64,000 bases of DNA. Source: Onthophagus taurus (lineage: Eukaryota > Arthropoda > Insecta > Coleoptera > Scarabaeidae). Within the stretch, counting starts at the first letter, position 1. The number at the start of each line of letters is the position of its first letter. Both the position numbers and the translations under genes were made by a program. The stretch is taken from assembly GCF_036711975.1 (NCBI RefSeq), contig NC_091973.1:19406001-19470000 (forward strand), given 5' to 3'. The notes below the pieces were generated by a model. The model ran no database searches, was not told the DNA's origin, and was given only the letters and a program-made list of their open reading frames with translations. Below are positions 11,062-22,254 of the stretch, one piece after another.

Positions 11062-11440
11062 GACAGAATAACAATAATAACTTTACTTTGCTTAATGACC
11101 AAATTCAAAACTTATATAAACCTATTTTCAAGTACCTAAAATCTGATTCTTCAAATATTTTATTATTCGCTTTGCTGTTTCTGGGTAAATCTACATGTTA
11201 AACATTTTTTTCTTTTATTTTTCTATTTTTTTGGGTCTCGACCGATCTAATAACTTAATTTTTTTTTGCTGTCCTTTTATTTTATATTTATTTTCGATAT
11301 TTTTAGTATATTTTCTTTTACGTTTGAAGGGTTAGGTAGAAGATCAGTCTTCTGGCTGAACCTCGCCTTTCGTTGATTAGGTAACTGTATTTGTGTTTTG
11401 TAATGAAAGAGAAATAAAGACCTTTATTTATTTATTTATT
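11062..11440 (+). pseudogene. Penelope-like element, C-terminus and 3' end, part 2
   Basis: After the duplicated GACAG the plus strand codes N-rich residues then FTLLNDQIQNLYKPIFKYL. This matches the C-terminus of the intact PLE at 57447-59390 (LTCLNDQTQTTYKPLYSFLK). It continues the interrupted frame of 3947-4870 exactly once one GACAG copy is discounted. The 3' untranslated part ends with AATAAAGACC and TTTA repeats near 11415-11445, typical of a retroelement tail. Confidence 0.85.
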
Positions 11441-12287
11441 TTTTTTAGGCCCATCGACATCTAAGGTCATTGTTACATTCCGAAATTTTTATGTTATGTG
11501 TGGGTGACTTGTTTATGTGTAATGGGTTATGAGTTGCATACATTCGGAAACTTATTATTATTTTTATTTATTTTGTTTACATTTTGTTTGTTTATAACAT
11601 TTTATTGTTTTCTCTTTCAGCAACATATTCTGAGTATTCCTTTTTTTCCTTTTAACTTCTATCACTTTAAAATTCTCCTTTTTGCTTTTGAGAGGGTGTC
11701 GTAAATTCATGATGTTATCTTGCGCAGACGTAATTTTTTTTGAAGAAGAAAAACAAATTTTATTCTGTACCCACTACATAAAGAAAATAAGAATAACAAT
11801 AAAAATATCTATAGGTGTATAAAACAAAAATAAAAAGTTAAGGGGTGAGAATAGGGCTACCGACCAAGGTCTTTCTGCCCAATTTTTTTTGATATTTTCG
11901 ATTTTTGGGTATAAAAGACCGTTCAAGTTACTTCTTGGCCCTCTCTTTCTTACTATATTACCAGAGCAATACGTGTTCTCGAGTGTTAGAGAAATTTTGG
12001 TTGGTTCGCCATTTTTGGTTTTGGTGTAAAATTTTGTTTCTAATCCATATTTGTGGGATTCATCACTCGAAATAAAGTTTTGGAAAAGTGTTTTTCTTTT
12101 ACCAAATTGTACGGAGATTCCGGATTTCAACGTATTTCATTACATTTTCGTCTGTCCTCTGGTTAAACCTCGAGCATCAGAGGTAAGCATTTTTGTAAGG
12201 TCTTTATTAATTAGTTTTTGGCATATTCGTTCACCCTTTCACATTTTTCTTTTGATTCTTAAACTAACAATCTACTAAATCTATCTT
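11441..12287. other. Unassigned T-rich region with one weak minus-strand frame
   Basis: I recognise no family. A minus-strand frame at 11774-12130 (118 codons; starts MKSGISVQFGKRK, with a mid-region TKTKNGEPTKISLTLENTYC) has fairly ordinary amino-acid composition and could be a relic of an unidentified gene. Its last 30 residues are hydrophobic and probably noncoding. Splice-like signals on the plus strand (TTTCAG at about 11622, AGGTAAG near 12180) are not enough to define exons. Confidence 0.25.
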
Positions 12288-12430
12288 TCAAAAAAAAAAA
12301 AATCTAACTACTTAAAAAAAAAATTTTCTAACTACTTTAAAAAAAAATTATCTAACTACTTAAAAAAAATTTTTCTAACTACTTAAAAAAAAAAAAAATT
12401 ACTAACTACTTAAAAAGAAAAACTATCCTA
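12288..12430. repeat. A-rich minisatellite, unit about 25-28 bp
   Basis: Five degenerate head-to-tail units contain CTAACTACTT followed by an A run and a short T or AT tail. Unit length varies with the A run. There is no coding potential. Confidence 0.8.
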
Positions 12431-13115
12431 CAAACAAAAATTCTTAAATCTAATATTTCCACGTTTCATTTTTTTTAATTTCTATATCCAGGTTTTTGTT
12501 GAGGGGAGCAACTTTTGGCATCTCTTATTGAGACAACTTTTTTTTATTGGTATTTTGGAACCATTGTCCAAGGGTATAATTTCCATTAAATTGAATCGGA
12601 CCGGTGATCAAGACTTGGAGTAAAGGTCAGATAGAACAACATAATATTATTATTTTGGTCATTGAAGAATTTGTATCTTATATATTTTTTTATTATTTTG
12701 ATTTTCCTTAAGAAAATCTTTAAATTAATTAATCATTGGAACATCAAACTTTTCAATTTTTTTTTAATATCATTTCAATTTTTTTTGTAAATTCTTGTTT
12801 GGCGAGATTTTTTTTTAATTCTATTTTTGGCGTTGATTTTTTTTTATTATTTTTGATTTCACGTTGAGCTCAACCATACGGAGTCAGACGCGGATTAATT
12901 TTTCATTTTCATTTTTTTTGGTATTTTGATTTAAATTTCCTTTCAGTTTTGACTTTAATTTTTTTTTTAAAGCTCGCAAACATCAATATAGTTTTTTTTT
13001 TGTTGTTTGAACCTAAAAGTTTACGGTTTTATAAAATTTTGTTATTAGTTTATTTTTTTTTACTTACCTGTTATTTACGGTAGTTTTAATAAATTTTGTC
13101 TGCAACTCAAAAAAT
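12431..13115. other. T-rich noncoding region
   Basis: Long T runs and no credible frame. It could be the decayed end of an LTR element, because an LTR-like block follows, but I see no protein similarity. Confidence 0.4.
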
Positions 13116-13119
13116 ATTT

Positions 13120-13345
13120 TGTTGAGCGTTTATGTTTTGTTGTGTTATTTGTTTATATCACCATACTCCATCATCTCACGTCACAGTTCGTGTTGTACGC
13201 GGGGTTAACTGTGTGGCGCCATATAAATACCCCTCCCTTCTTCACTGAGCCGGTCGAGGACTCGCGTACATCTCAGGGTGATAAAACTAGTTTTGTCCTT
13301 GTTGAAAATTTCGTTAATTTTTTTTTGTTTTGATTTAAAATCTTT
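13120..13345 (+). repeat. Gypsy LTR relic, related to the LTR at 40727-40978
   Basis: It shares ordered, diverged blocks with 40727-40978: a TTTATATCACCAT or TTTACATCACCAT block, CACGTCACAGTTC or CATGTCACAGTTC, ACGCGGGGTTAACT or ACGCGAGGTTAACT, CCCTTCTTCACTGAGCCGGTCGAG and GACTCGCGT. No gag follows, so it is a solo or truncated LTR of the same family. TATAAATA near 13223 sits where an LTR promoter would be. Confidence 0.65.
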
Positions 13346-13432
13346 TAAAGCATTTGGCGTCATATCATTAAGGCCATCATAGTGTTTAGTAGACGTGACT
13401 CTTTCCTAAATGTAACTGTGTACATGAACAAA

Positions 13433-13735
13433 AGTGTAAAAGGACGGACAAACAGGTAAGTAAAATAAAATTATAATAAATTAGCAACAAGTGTAAAAGG
13501 ACGGACAAACAGGTAAGTGAAAATAAAACTCTGTAATAAATAAATAAGCAACAACTGTAAATGGACGGACAAACAGGTAGGTAAAAATAAAAACTCTATA
13601 ATAAATATATATAAAATGTAAATAGACGGACAAAACATGTAAGTAAATAGAAACTCTATAATGAATAAATAATAAATAAATAAATAGATAAAAGGTGTAA
13701 ACGGACGGACTCACAAATAGGTAAAAAAATACTCT
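13433..13735. repeat. Minisatellite, five units of about 58-78 bp
   Basis: Each unit begins TGTAAA(A/T)(G)GACGGAC, then ACAGGTAAGT or a variant, then an A-rich stretch with CTCTATAATAAATA. Units start near 13433, 13491, 13556, 13617 and 13695. It abuts the 3' end of the minus-strand LINE and may derive from that end, although no unit is visible inside the LINE. Confidence 0.85.
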
Positions 13736-13740
13736 ATAAA

Positions 13741-14652
13741 TTAAATTAAGTTATATTTTATTACGTAAATCTGCCTCTTTAACAAACGATAGGACTTTTT
13801 TAATAATTTGCGCGGATAAGTTGAATGGGGCCTCGAGATTGATGTTAACGCGGTCTCCGAGGCTTGTATAGCGACGACAATTCAGGATAATATGTGTGAC
13901 GGTCAGAGACTCGTCACACTCGTCGCATCGAGGTTGCTCCTCTCCCTTTAGAAGGTGAGAGGAGGTTAAGGCCGAATGTCCCAGACGGAGCCGGTGGTAT
14001 AGAACCTGGTCCTCCCGAGACAGAGAGACGGGGAATCTCCAGCCCTCCACCTCAGGCTTCACCACGCGAAAGCTCCTGTTGCCACCTCGCCGTCATTCGC
14101 TGTTTTAAGTGGTTCAGAACAGTTATCAATTCAGGAGCGGGCGTTTCGGTATCGACCGTCGGGACGTTCCCCGCGTCTTCGATCCAGGGCTCGGGGCCCC
14201 CGGCTTCTATAGATACTATCGCGGGCAATGTAACAGCCATCTCGCGCTGCAAGTCGGCCAAACGCACTGCACACGGTCGGGTAATGGTCGGTCTAAGGTC
14301 GTACCGCAGCCCCACCTCGAAGATACATCCGCGAACCGGATGGTGCGGTCGCGCGCTCACTTTCGAGGCGTACGACAATAGCGCCTTCTTCCTCCTTTTC
14401 CACAGGGACGGTACGCCACACTCGCAGTATAGACTGCTTGTGGGGGTTGTGGGAAAGGCCCCGATGGCGTACTTCAGTCCCAGGTTGTGGATCGGATCGA
14501 GTTTTTTGAGCAGGGATTGTCTCGCCGACGCGTACGCTACCGCCCCGTAATCGAGGGTCGGCAGCAGGAGAGCGTGATGAAGCCTCAACAGCACAGACGA
14601 GTCCGCTCCCCACCGAATACCCACTACCATTCGAATGGTGTTCAATGCCTTC
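13741..14652 (-). pseudogene. Jockey-type LINE ORF2, C-terminal block
   Basis: Two minus-strand frames (14052-14645 and 13751-14065) overlap through a frameshift. The first begins MNTIRMVVGIRWGAD and has the LLPTLDYGAVAYASA thumb region of jockey-clade RT. The second has LRLGHSALTSSHLLKGE and a Cys-rich knuckle (CDECDESLTVTHIILNC), the usual ORF2 C-terminus. The block is GC-rich compared with its surroundings. Its upstream edge at 14652 is the border of an inserted Gypsy element. Confidence 0.85.
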
Positions 14653-15238
14653 TAAAGAGTTGAAGTAATTAAATAATTTTAACTGTTATGTGCAGCAACA
14701 TTCAATACGATTTTTTAGAGGACAGGGCTGTTTCACTTACCGACCATTGATTAACCACGCTGTTAAATGTTCTTTTCTTCACTAGCTAGACTTCGGTTAA
14801 TCGGGACAGCCTTTCTTCAAGTCGCACAATTTGTTTTCACTCTCCCCTTCGATCGGTTTTAATACACAGTTCTCACTTATCTTAACGACACACGGTAATT
14901 TAAATCTTATTCGTGGGTATGGTATGGACCGAAAATTAAATCACAATGTCTCCAAAAATTGAGACCAACTTCTCAAAAAAAACAAGAACTGGTTCGCCCC
15001 CACCCTCAAGCAATGGAACGAACCAAAACCAAATAATAACGAAAATAAACAATAATGAGAAACTAATAATGTGATGCGTGAACATTAACTCTTTATAAAA
15101 ATTAAAACGCAAAGACAGACGTGTTGTCTGGTTGATTGCTTATAATGGAATAATATTTACATCGAAATCAACAAAAATGGTAACATAGGTAATTTATGTT
15201 AATAAGGTAATTTGATAAAAGTTATAATTTCTATGTGA
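14653..15238 (-). repeat. 3' LTR of the CsRn1-like element, with an insertion
   Basis: It matches 19593-19772 at both ends but has about 400 extra bases (about 14685-15084) between two TAACT/TTAACT copies. The extra block starts GTTATGTGCAGC and ends GCGTGAACA, with no coding match. It is an insertion here or, less likely, a deletion in the other LTR. Confidence 0.7.
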
Positions 15239-15289
15239 CGAAAATCAAACGTAAAAAGCAATATTAAAAGTACGAAAATAAAAGATAAG

Positions 15290-15862
15290 TTAGCAAGAAA
15301 AATTAAAGTGAACTTTGAATTGTTTTTTGGTAGACAATGCGTCGTTACTATGGCAGTTATTTGACTTGTCATTAAGTAAAAATGCTGGTTTTAAACGATT
15401 TATATTTATAGGTAAGTCCTTATTATTTTTTGAAATTATGAATGTCGTTCGAAGCCTTTTAAGAATTTTAAAAGGGCCTTCGTAACGAGGGGTAAGTGAA
15501 GGTTCCATGCCTTCAATTTTGATAAAAACGTAATCAGATTTAAAAAGATCTTTATGAAGAAAAGGTTTGTCTCGTGAATGAAATGACGTTTCGATTGGTT
15601 GTAGGTTTGAAAATGATTCACGCAAATTCTGCAAAATGGGTTTCGTCTCTAACGAATGTTGTGATTTTATGAAGAATTCACCAGGTAGTCGGAGAGGTTG
15701 GCCGTAAACAAGTTCGGCAGAGGAACAGCCAAGGTCTTCCTAAAGGGAAGATCTGAGGCCTAAAAAAACAACGGGAAGATCGTCATACCAGTTGCTCTTG
15801 CTACCTCTGGCAATTAAGGCTGTTTTGAGAGTTCGATGGAATCTCTCCAAAATGCCATTACT
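15290..15862 (-). pseudogene. Gypsy integrase C-terminal end
   Basis: The frame at 15290-15634 holds DYVFIKIEGMEPSLTPRYEGPFKILKR, the chromodomain-like or GPF/Y module at the end of Gypsy integrases, which contacts DNA or chromatin. The stretch 15635-15862 codes decayed integrase core (for example ELVYGQPLRLPGE on the minus strand), with a frameshift to the RNase H/integrase piece upstream. Confidence 0.75.
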
Positions 15863-17061
15863 TTACGGATGGAAAGAGGATGTGTGAATCTGGCGAGTGA
15901 TGGTGTGAGGTATTCCGAACCTAGAGAAATAATTTCGAAAGAGAGTATCGGCTATCGTTGACGCGGCGATATCTTTGAGCGGAAAAGCTTCTGGCCAGCG
16001 AGTGAAGCGGTCAATTGCAGTGAGTAAGTACGTATAGCCTTTAGAAGGTGTAAGAGGGTCAACTAAGTCGATATGAACGTGATTAAATATGCCACTTGGT
16101 ATAGGGATTTTTTGGATAGGTGATTTTGTATATTTGTTCACTTTGGCTCGCTGACATGGTAAACATGTCTTTGTCCACCACTGAATATCTTTTGACATAT
16201 GTGGCCAAAAGAAACGGGATTTAAGGTTATGAACCGTTGCACGTATTTCGAAATGTGAAATATTGTGAAATTTCTGGAAAATGATTTTTCTAAATTTATC
16301 TGGCACGTAAATTCTTCGCAATGGTGAAGATATTTCGCACCAAAGTTTAAAATCTGATTCTTCAATTTTTTGCTGAGATAAACGAAAATTGCGTAAATGT
16401 TTGTTGAAAAATTGTTTATTGAGTAAGTGCGTTAATTGTATATCCTGGTCTTGAGCAATTTTAATAGATTTTAAATCTGGATAATCGGAATTAAGGGATT
16501 CAACATTGATGCGCGACAAAGTATCTGCCACAACGTTCGAATCTCCTTTAATATATTTAAGCTCAGATGTGAACTGGGTGATATAACTCAGATAACGAAT
16601 TTGTCGAGGAGTTTTTTCGGTTTTTGAAACTATTGAATTAATTAAAGGTTTGTGATCAGTGAAAACAATGAATTGATTTCCATGCAGAAAATGTTTAAGG
16701 AACTTTATCGCGGAATAAATCGCTAAAAGTTCTCTGTCAAAAATAGAATAATTAATCTGGCTTGGAGTTAATTTTTTAGAAAAGAAAGCTAAAGGTCGTG
16801 TTTCGTTGTCTGAAGTTTGAGCAAGAACTGCTCCCATGGCACTATGCTACTTGAGGCATCCATTGTTAAAGAAAGCATAGCTTGGGGTGATGGATGAGCA
16901 AGGATGGCAGATTTAGCTAGTTCATTGTTAGATGTTGTAAAAGAAATGTAGTGTTCAGTCGACCAAGTTGATATTAATTTCTGTTTCTTGGAATATAGGG
17001 TATTCGATAAATTATATAATATAGAGGACCCTGTGGGAAGAGTCACCAATTTGTGGGACAA
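15863..17061 (-). pseudogene. Gypsy RNase H and integrase N-part, broken
   Basis: Two overlapping frames, 16789-17061 and 15863-16837. The second starts [23 protein letters not shown] (RNase H), has FTDHKPL and DTLSR, a zinc domain (H-H then CLPCQ) and the first catalytic Asp (VHIDLVDP). The second catalytic Asp region reads [13 protein letters not shown] instead of a TDRG-type motif, so the catalytic site is destroyed. The break at 16837 is a frameshift inside RNase H. Confidence 0.85.
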
Positions 17062-17064
17062 TTT

Positions 17065-17235
17065 AAAAAGAGATTAAAACCAATTTTAGTTACAACGTGA
17101 CTTGACTTTTTATTTTGTTATAATAATAATAAACAAACTTTTTGTATCACTATGGATTTACAATTTTTGTTTAAAAAAGAACTTATTACTATGATTTATT
17201 CATTTATGATTTAATTTATAATTGTGGTGGTTGCC
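17065..17235. other. Short noncoding insertion in Gypsy pol
   Basis: The RT-to-RNase H linker (FLGMINFYHRFIPNISNIL) is interrupted by about 170 AT-rich bases with no coding match before RNase H resumes. Exact ends and any duplication are unclear. Confidence 0.4.
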
Positions 17236-18058
17236 ACAGACCCAAAATGTTGGAAATGTTAGGAATGAACCTATGATAGAAATTTATCATTCCTAAAAAC
17301 CTTTGCAATTATTTCAATGTTGTTGGAGTTGGAAATTCCGAAATTGCGGTAATCCTGAACTGAGAAGGTCGGATTCCTTCGACAGAAATCTGATGACTTA
17401 GAAAATTTAGAGAAGTTACACCAAATACACATTTCGAAGGTTGAATAGAGATGTTATAGAACTTAATCTTTTGAACAATTGTTCTAAATGTTTGTAATGC
17501 TCTTCCTCCGTTTTACTGGCAACGAGGATGTCGTCCAGGTAAACAAAGAGGAAATGCAGCCCAGAAAGCACTTCGTTAATAAATCTTTGGAAAGTTTGAG
17601 CTGCATTCCTCAGACCAAAAGGCATTCGAGTAAATTCGAATAAACCGAAAGGTTGCGGTTTTGGGGATGTCTTCTTCTTCTATAGGTATCTGATGATACG
17701 CCCTCAACAAGTCTATTTTTGAAAAAATTTTACATCCATGTAAATGGAGGTTAAAATCTTGAATGTGTGGTAAGGGGTACCGGTCAGGGACTGTGACATT
17801 ATTCAAGTGTCGGTAATCGCCGCATGGTCGCCAATCGTCAGAGTCTTGTTTCGGAACCATGTGTAAAGCGGATGCCGTAGAGAAAGAAGAGGGCCTGCAA
17901 ATTCCAATAGAAACCATGTACTCGAATTCTTTTTTGGCAATATTGTATTTTTGTGAATCTAATCTCTTGGGACGACAAAAAGGAAGGTGTGAATTTGTTA
18001 TAATCTTGTGAGTGGTTGTGTGTTGAACAGGTGTTGCAAAATCTGGTGTAGATGTCAA
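17236..18058 (-). pseudogene. Gypsy reverse transcriptase, broken
   Basis: The frame 17576-18058 has the RT N-part ([36 protein letters not shown]). After a frameshift, 17416-17625 has [15 protein letters not shown] and the catalytic FVYLDDILVAS. Decayed sequence then leads to FLGMINFYHRF. The motif order is that of a CsRn1-type Gypsy. It makes element cDNA when intact. Confidence 0.9.
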
Positions 18059-18600
18059 GTTTGGGTATGAGTTGAGAAGTTTTGTATATGCAGTTTCAAT
18101 AGAAAAGTTGGGGTTGATGTATTAGTATTGACAATAGAACCGATTGAAAATAATTTTGTTGTTGAATCAACTAATCGCTTGTTTTTAATATCAACTAAAA
18201 GATTGAATTTATGAAGGAAATCAGCGCCAATGGTTAGGTTTTTAACATTGGCGATGGTAAAAATGAAAGGAAAAGTCCTTCTTAGATTGAATGAAACTGT
18301 TAGTTGTTTTTTGCCGTAGGTTTTAATTGTTGTACCATTGGCAGCGGAAAGCGAAGAGATGGTATCTTGTTTTCGATTTGAATAAAATTTAAAAGGTAAT
18401 ACAGAAACATCGGCTCCAGAGTCAATTAAAAAATTTAGATTATTTTGGTTGTCGAAAATGAAAAGACACGAACTTGTAGGATTGATCGAAAAGAGCAGAG
18501 GAATTTGACCTACCACGCGAATGTTGGGATGAGGAGCGCGATCTACTTCTGGAGTGATGGCAACTACGACAGCATTGGGGGGGTATATTGTTGTCATCAC
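18055..18600 (-). pseudogene. Gypsy protease region
   Basis: A retroviral-type aspartic protease, with FLIDSGADVSVLP (catalytic Asp) and the later GADFLHKFNL segment. It would cut the polyprotein. The frame overlaps the gag C-terminus upstream (18440-18784) and by a few bases the RT frame downstream. Confidence 0.85.
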
Positions 18601-19238
18601 GTTTGAAATTTACTAAAGACATTTTATCCTCTAGAGACGAAAGTCGTTGGGATAAGGCTTGAATAGTGACTGAAAGATTTTGAAGAGATGCTGTTATATC
18701 TTCTTGGGAACGAGTCGCGGGAGAGGAATTAGACGAAATTTTATGAATTTCGGGTATGTAAGTTGGATTGGGTGAAAGTTGCAAAGCTTCCCATATTTTG
18801 TATCACCTTCGGAATTCTTTTTTGCTAAAGCCTCAATAGCAATTCTCTGCTGACTACCTGTGAACCGCCGGCAGTAAACAACATTGATCTATAAAATTCT
18901 GACGGCTTTTGATCACCCATTTGAGAATTTGACAGTAAGTCATCGAGACGTCTTTCTTCACTCGAAGAAAGTCTGTCAATCAAAATTTTTTTGAGTGACA
19001 AATACAAATTATCTACCGGGGGATTTTGAATAACGTCTAAAATTAATGTAATGACATTGTTTGGTAGATGAGTTAGAACTAAATGATATTTTGTTTTATC
19101 GTTTTGCAGCCGTGACAAAACGAATTGTGATTCAATAATCGTAAACCACGCTGCTGGATTTGAAGTCCAAAAAGGCAGTAAAGTAAATTTCGTAATAATG
19201 TCCATGTCAAAATTGTCGTCGATAGTAGCATCCACCAT
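18440..19238 (-). pseudogene. Gypsy (CsRn1-type) gag
   Basis: The frame 18825-19238 has the CsRn1-type opening (FWTSNPAAWFTIIESQF), and LPNNVITLILDVIQNPP and PSEFYRSM. The frame 18440-18784 supplies the C-terminal part with CCRSCHHSRSRSRS, an Arg/Ser-rich nucleic-acid-binding tail. A frameshift lies near 18800. Its start is MVDATIDDNFD, about 350 bp inside the 5' LTR. Confidence 0.82.
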
Positions 19239-19592
19239 TCTAAAAAATTATATTAATAATGAAAATAAAACTGTTGGATGTCAAATATGACAATTGATAA
19301 AGAATATATAATGTAATTCGCTGCTTTTTCGTTTAAATTTTCTTAGTTAAGAAAGAATAACTAAAGCCTTACACAAACCGTCCTTCACAAATCCAAAGGA
19401 AAAATATAACGGGTCGCTAGTAGGGGCTGCAAGGCAGTTTTTAAACGCAGTAGTAGCAGCGAAGGGGTTGGGGCACCTGGGCTGTTGCTCTGCTGTTGTC
19501 TGGAGCAATGTGGTTGTTAATGGTCAGGTTATAGGGTTGGACTCAGGTTGGTTTTTGCTGGAGGTTCAAAAAACTTCGTTCGGCGTCACCAA

Positions 19593-19772
19593 TAAAGAGT
19601 TATAGAAATTAAATAATTTTAACTCTTTTTAAAAATTAAAACGCAAAGACAGGCGTGTTGTCTGGTTGATTGCTTATAATCGAATAATATTTACATCGAA
19701 ATCAACAAAAATGGTAACATAGGTAATTTATGATAATAAGGTAATTTGATAAAAGTTATAATTTCTATGTGA
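19593..19772 (-). repeat. 5' LTR of the CsRn1-like element
   Basis: This 180-bp copy matches 14653-15238 apart from the latter's insertion. The primer-site-like TGGTGACGCCG follows directly inside. Confidence 0.75.
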
Positions 19773-20394
19773 AGGTAGGCTGTGTACGCTACACCTTCTT
19801 ACCGCGAGTTAAGAGATCTTCCACGTGATGCGTCCATCGCAGCCCTTTGTCCAGGATTACGCCCAGGAAGCGCATCGACTGGACACATTCGATTGGCGAA
19901 TCCATTATTCGCAATCTAGGGTCGGCATGCTCGCGGTGCAATCTGCAAAAATAGCGTTGTCGTTAGCTTTATCGATTGCCATTTGTAGCGTATACTCCAT
20001 TTCAGCCATGTTACTCCAGCCGTAGAAAATTGCCAAGTCGTAGACGTAGAGGCATCTACCGACGTCGGCATCCAGACCGGAGGCTCAGGGTTGAGCAATG
20101 CGGTATACTGTTTTCGAGTATTCTACGTTCCGACAGACAATTTCCTACACGAACTCGAAAGTTTCTGTTTTCCAGGAACGAGGATACGGCCACGGGGAGT
20201 CTTCCACGAAAACCTCACTCGTGGAGTTGCTCCAAGTCATGTCGTACGCTTTTTCTATATCAAAGAAAACGGCAACCAGATGCAACCGCTTGAAGAAAAC
20301 GTCCTGAACGGAGCGTTCTAGGAGTTGTAGAGCGATCCCGCCTGAAACCAAACTGATGGTCGGCGAGGAGCCGCTTACTTTCTATCACCCACAT
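19773..20394 (-). pseudogene. Jockey-type LINE ORF2, RT middle block
   Basis: Minus-strand frames with many breaks. From the right: MWVIESKRLLADHQFGFR, then QLLERSVQDVFFKRLHLVAVFF and FDIEKAYD (RT motif A), a decayed LYVYDLAIFY where the catalytic YVDD-type box should be (one Asp lost to Tyr), and RFLGVILDKGLRWTHH at the left. It is the missing middle between 33435-36128 and 13741-14652. Confidence 0.8.
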
Positions 20395-22066
20395 TTTTTC
20401 TGGTCACTTAGCTTTAATAATGGAATTTCAAACTCCTACGGTTAATAAAGGTAAATGATATAAAACGTTTGCACCGACAACGGTGTCATCAGAAATTGCA
20501 TCATTCGCATGTAAACATGAGAAGAGAATGCACGATCATCCCAACATCGAGGCCATCCAGCTTCTCGACAACGAGGATGTCCTACGTCGCCTTCAGAGGA
20601 TGAAGCCGTTCGATTTAGTGAGCTAGTGCCCTAGTCGATTCAAACGCGAGCAATAGTGCGGAATTATAACAAAAACAATAATACCCAATACGTGTGTTCC
20701 GCGTATCGCAGTGTGCGCGTTTTTGTGTTTTGGTCTTAAAATGGTAAAAATATGACAATATTTATCTTTATTATGGGTAAAGCAGACTGGACCACTGGGA
20801 AAAGCTGCAAAACATTATCTAGTTTAATTTAGTGTTAAAAATAAGTAACTAATTAGTATGTATTTACTAGGTGTTATAGAATTGTGCTATGCATAATACA
20901 GAAAAAAAAAAAACCGACAACGGTTGGGGGCTCGAAACTTTTTTTGATATTATTTCAAATTATGACTTGATGATATGAAACCACACCTTAACTACAAAGC
21001 AACCACTTTAAATAATATCTTAAGGGATGCTGCTAAGTTTGCTTTTCTAACTATAACCGTCAATATTAATAAACGCGATTCACTGTCCTTATCTTGGTAC
21101 AATTCGGAACTTAAACAACATGAGGAAAAACTTAGTTTTCTTTGTGATTTATACAGATTCCATAAAAATTCGTACACACTTGCTGAACGGAACAAATGTC
21201 GTAAATCTTATAAGTTAGCAGTTAGTCAAGCTAAAAGAAATGCTACTGACAAATTTATTTTGAATCACACAAATCAGTCTTCTGATATTTGGAAAATAAT
21301 CAATACTAATAAAGCCTCTCAAAGAGTCAAGGAATTGGATAGTAATTTAGATACTGAAAAACTTAATGATTTCTTTTTGAATATCCCTGGTAAATTAGCT
21401 AATAATGTAAGTGGTGGTGCTGATCCTTTGTCATTATTTATTGAACATGTTAATTGTGCTAATAATAAATATTTTACATTTCAACCTTTCTCTCAAGTGG
21501 AGGCCCGGGACTCCTTCGATGCCCTCAAATCTGGAAAAACTGTCGATTTCTTTGGTCTAAATTCAATAATGTTAAAAAAGTTAAAAATTGTCTGATTCCA
21601 GTATTGACTGCTTTGTTTAACCAGTGTATTTTGAAGATAATAATATTTTTAATAAACAACAATTTGGTTTTAGAAAGGGAAAGTCCACCGCTCGATGGTT
21701 TCCAGACTTCAAAATACACCGAACCAAGTTTTTTAGATCTCACAAAAGCTTTTGATTGCGTATCTCATTCAATTTTGATTCGTAAATTGTATGCGTATAA
21801 TGTCGCCCCAGAGGCATGTAAACTTTTGTCATCCTATCTTACAAATAGAAAACAATTTGTTAAATTTAACTCTTTGGTATCTAACCCTGGAATTATTGAT
21901 AGTGGGGTTCCCCAGAGGTTAATCTTGGGCCCTATCTTATTTTTAATATATATAAATGACTTGCCTTCATTTTTGAATCCTGAAAAGTCAATTATGTATG
22001 CAGACGACACAAGTTTGTTAAATAAACATTCATCTAAAGCAAAAGCTACCGAAAATAATAATTTAA
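20395..22066 (+). pseudogene. CR1/jockey-like LINE, 5' part
   Basis: 20395-20974 is noncoding or decayed leader. The frame 20975-21595 is the ORF2 linker between endonuclease and RT (SWYNSELKQHEEKLSFLCDLYR, SDIWKIINTN, DALKSGKTVDFFGLNSIMLKKL). Then come broken RT frames with FLDLTKAFDCVSHSILIRKLYAYN (motif A), SGVPQRLILGPILFLIYINDLP (motif B) and the catalytic MYADDTSLL (motif C). An internal deletion removed part of the RT fingers near 21630-21690. The element stops at TTAA (22063-22066), where a piggyBac is inserted, and resumes at about 32481. Confidence 0.85.
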
Positions 22067-22254
22067 CCTTCCAGGACTCGCGCCACGTTCTACAAAATAA
22101 GTGTAGTTTGTGGAATTTTTTTTTTTTTGCGTTTCTGGGCTCTGAGGTATTCTTTTAGTGAGTCATTAGACGTCAGTGTGAGAAGTCGAATGAATATTTG
22201 TCTACTGGAGCACTGAGTTCCACGCGCGTCATCATGTAAGTATATATATATATA

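Larger units (their letters stand above)
14653..19772 (-). mobile_element. CsRn1-like Gypsy element inside the LINE
   Basis: Shared terminal repeats at 14653-15238 and 19593-19772 flank gag, protease, RT, RNase H and integrase pieces on the minus strand. Next to the 5' LTR the motif TGGTGACGCCG (19581-19591, minus) sits where the primer binding site belongs. It resembles the TGGTGACCCCG site of CsRn1-type elements. LINE coding sequence is interrupted at both borders. I could not find a clean 4-bp target duplication. Many frameshifts show it is dead. Confidence 0.82.

Noticed and set aside
13481..13714. Tyr/Phe-rich 77-codon frame
   Set aside because: It is a by-product of the minisatellite repeats.
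12270..13740. Possible CRISPR-like array from regularly spaced repeats
   Set aside because: The units are adjacent, degenerate minisatellite copies without unique spacers, in an animal genome.
14109..14550. Plus-strand frames over the LINE end
   Set aside because: Antisense of clear jockey-type RT coding.
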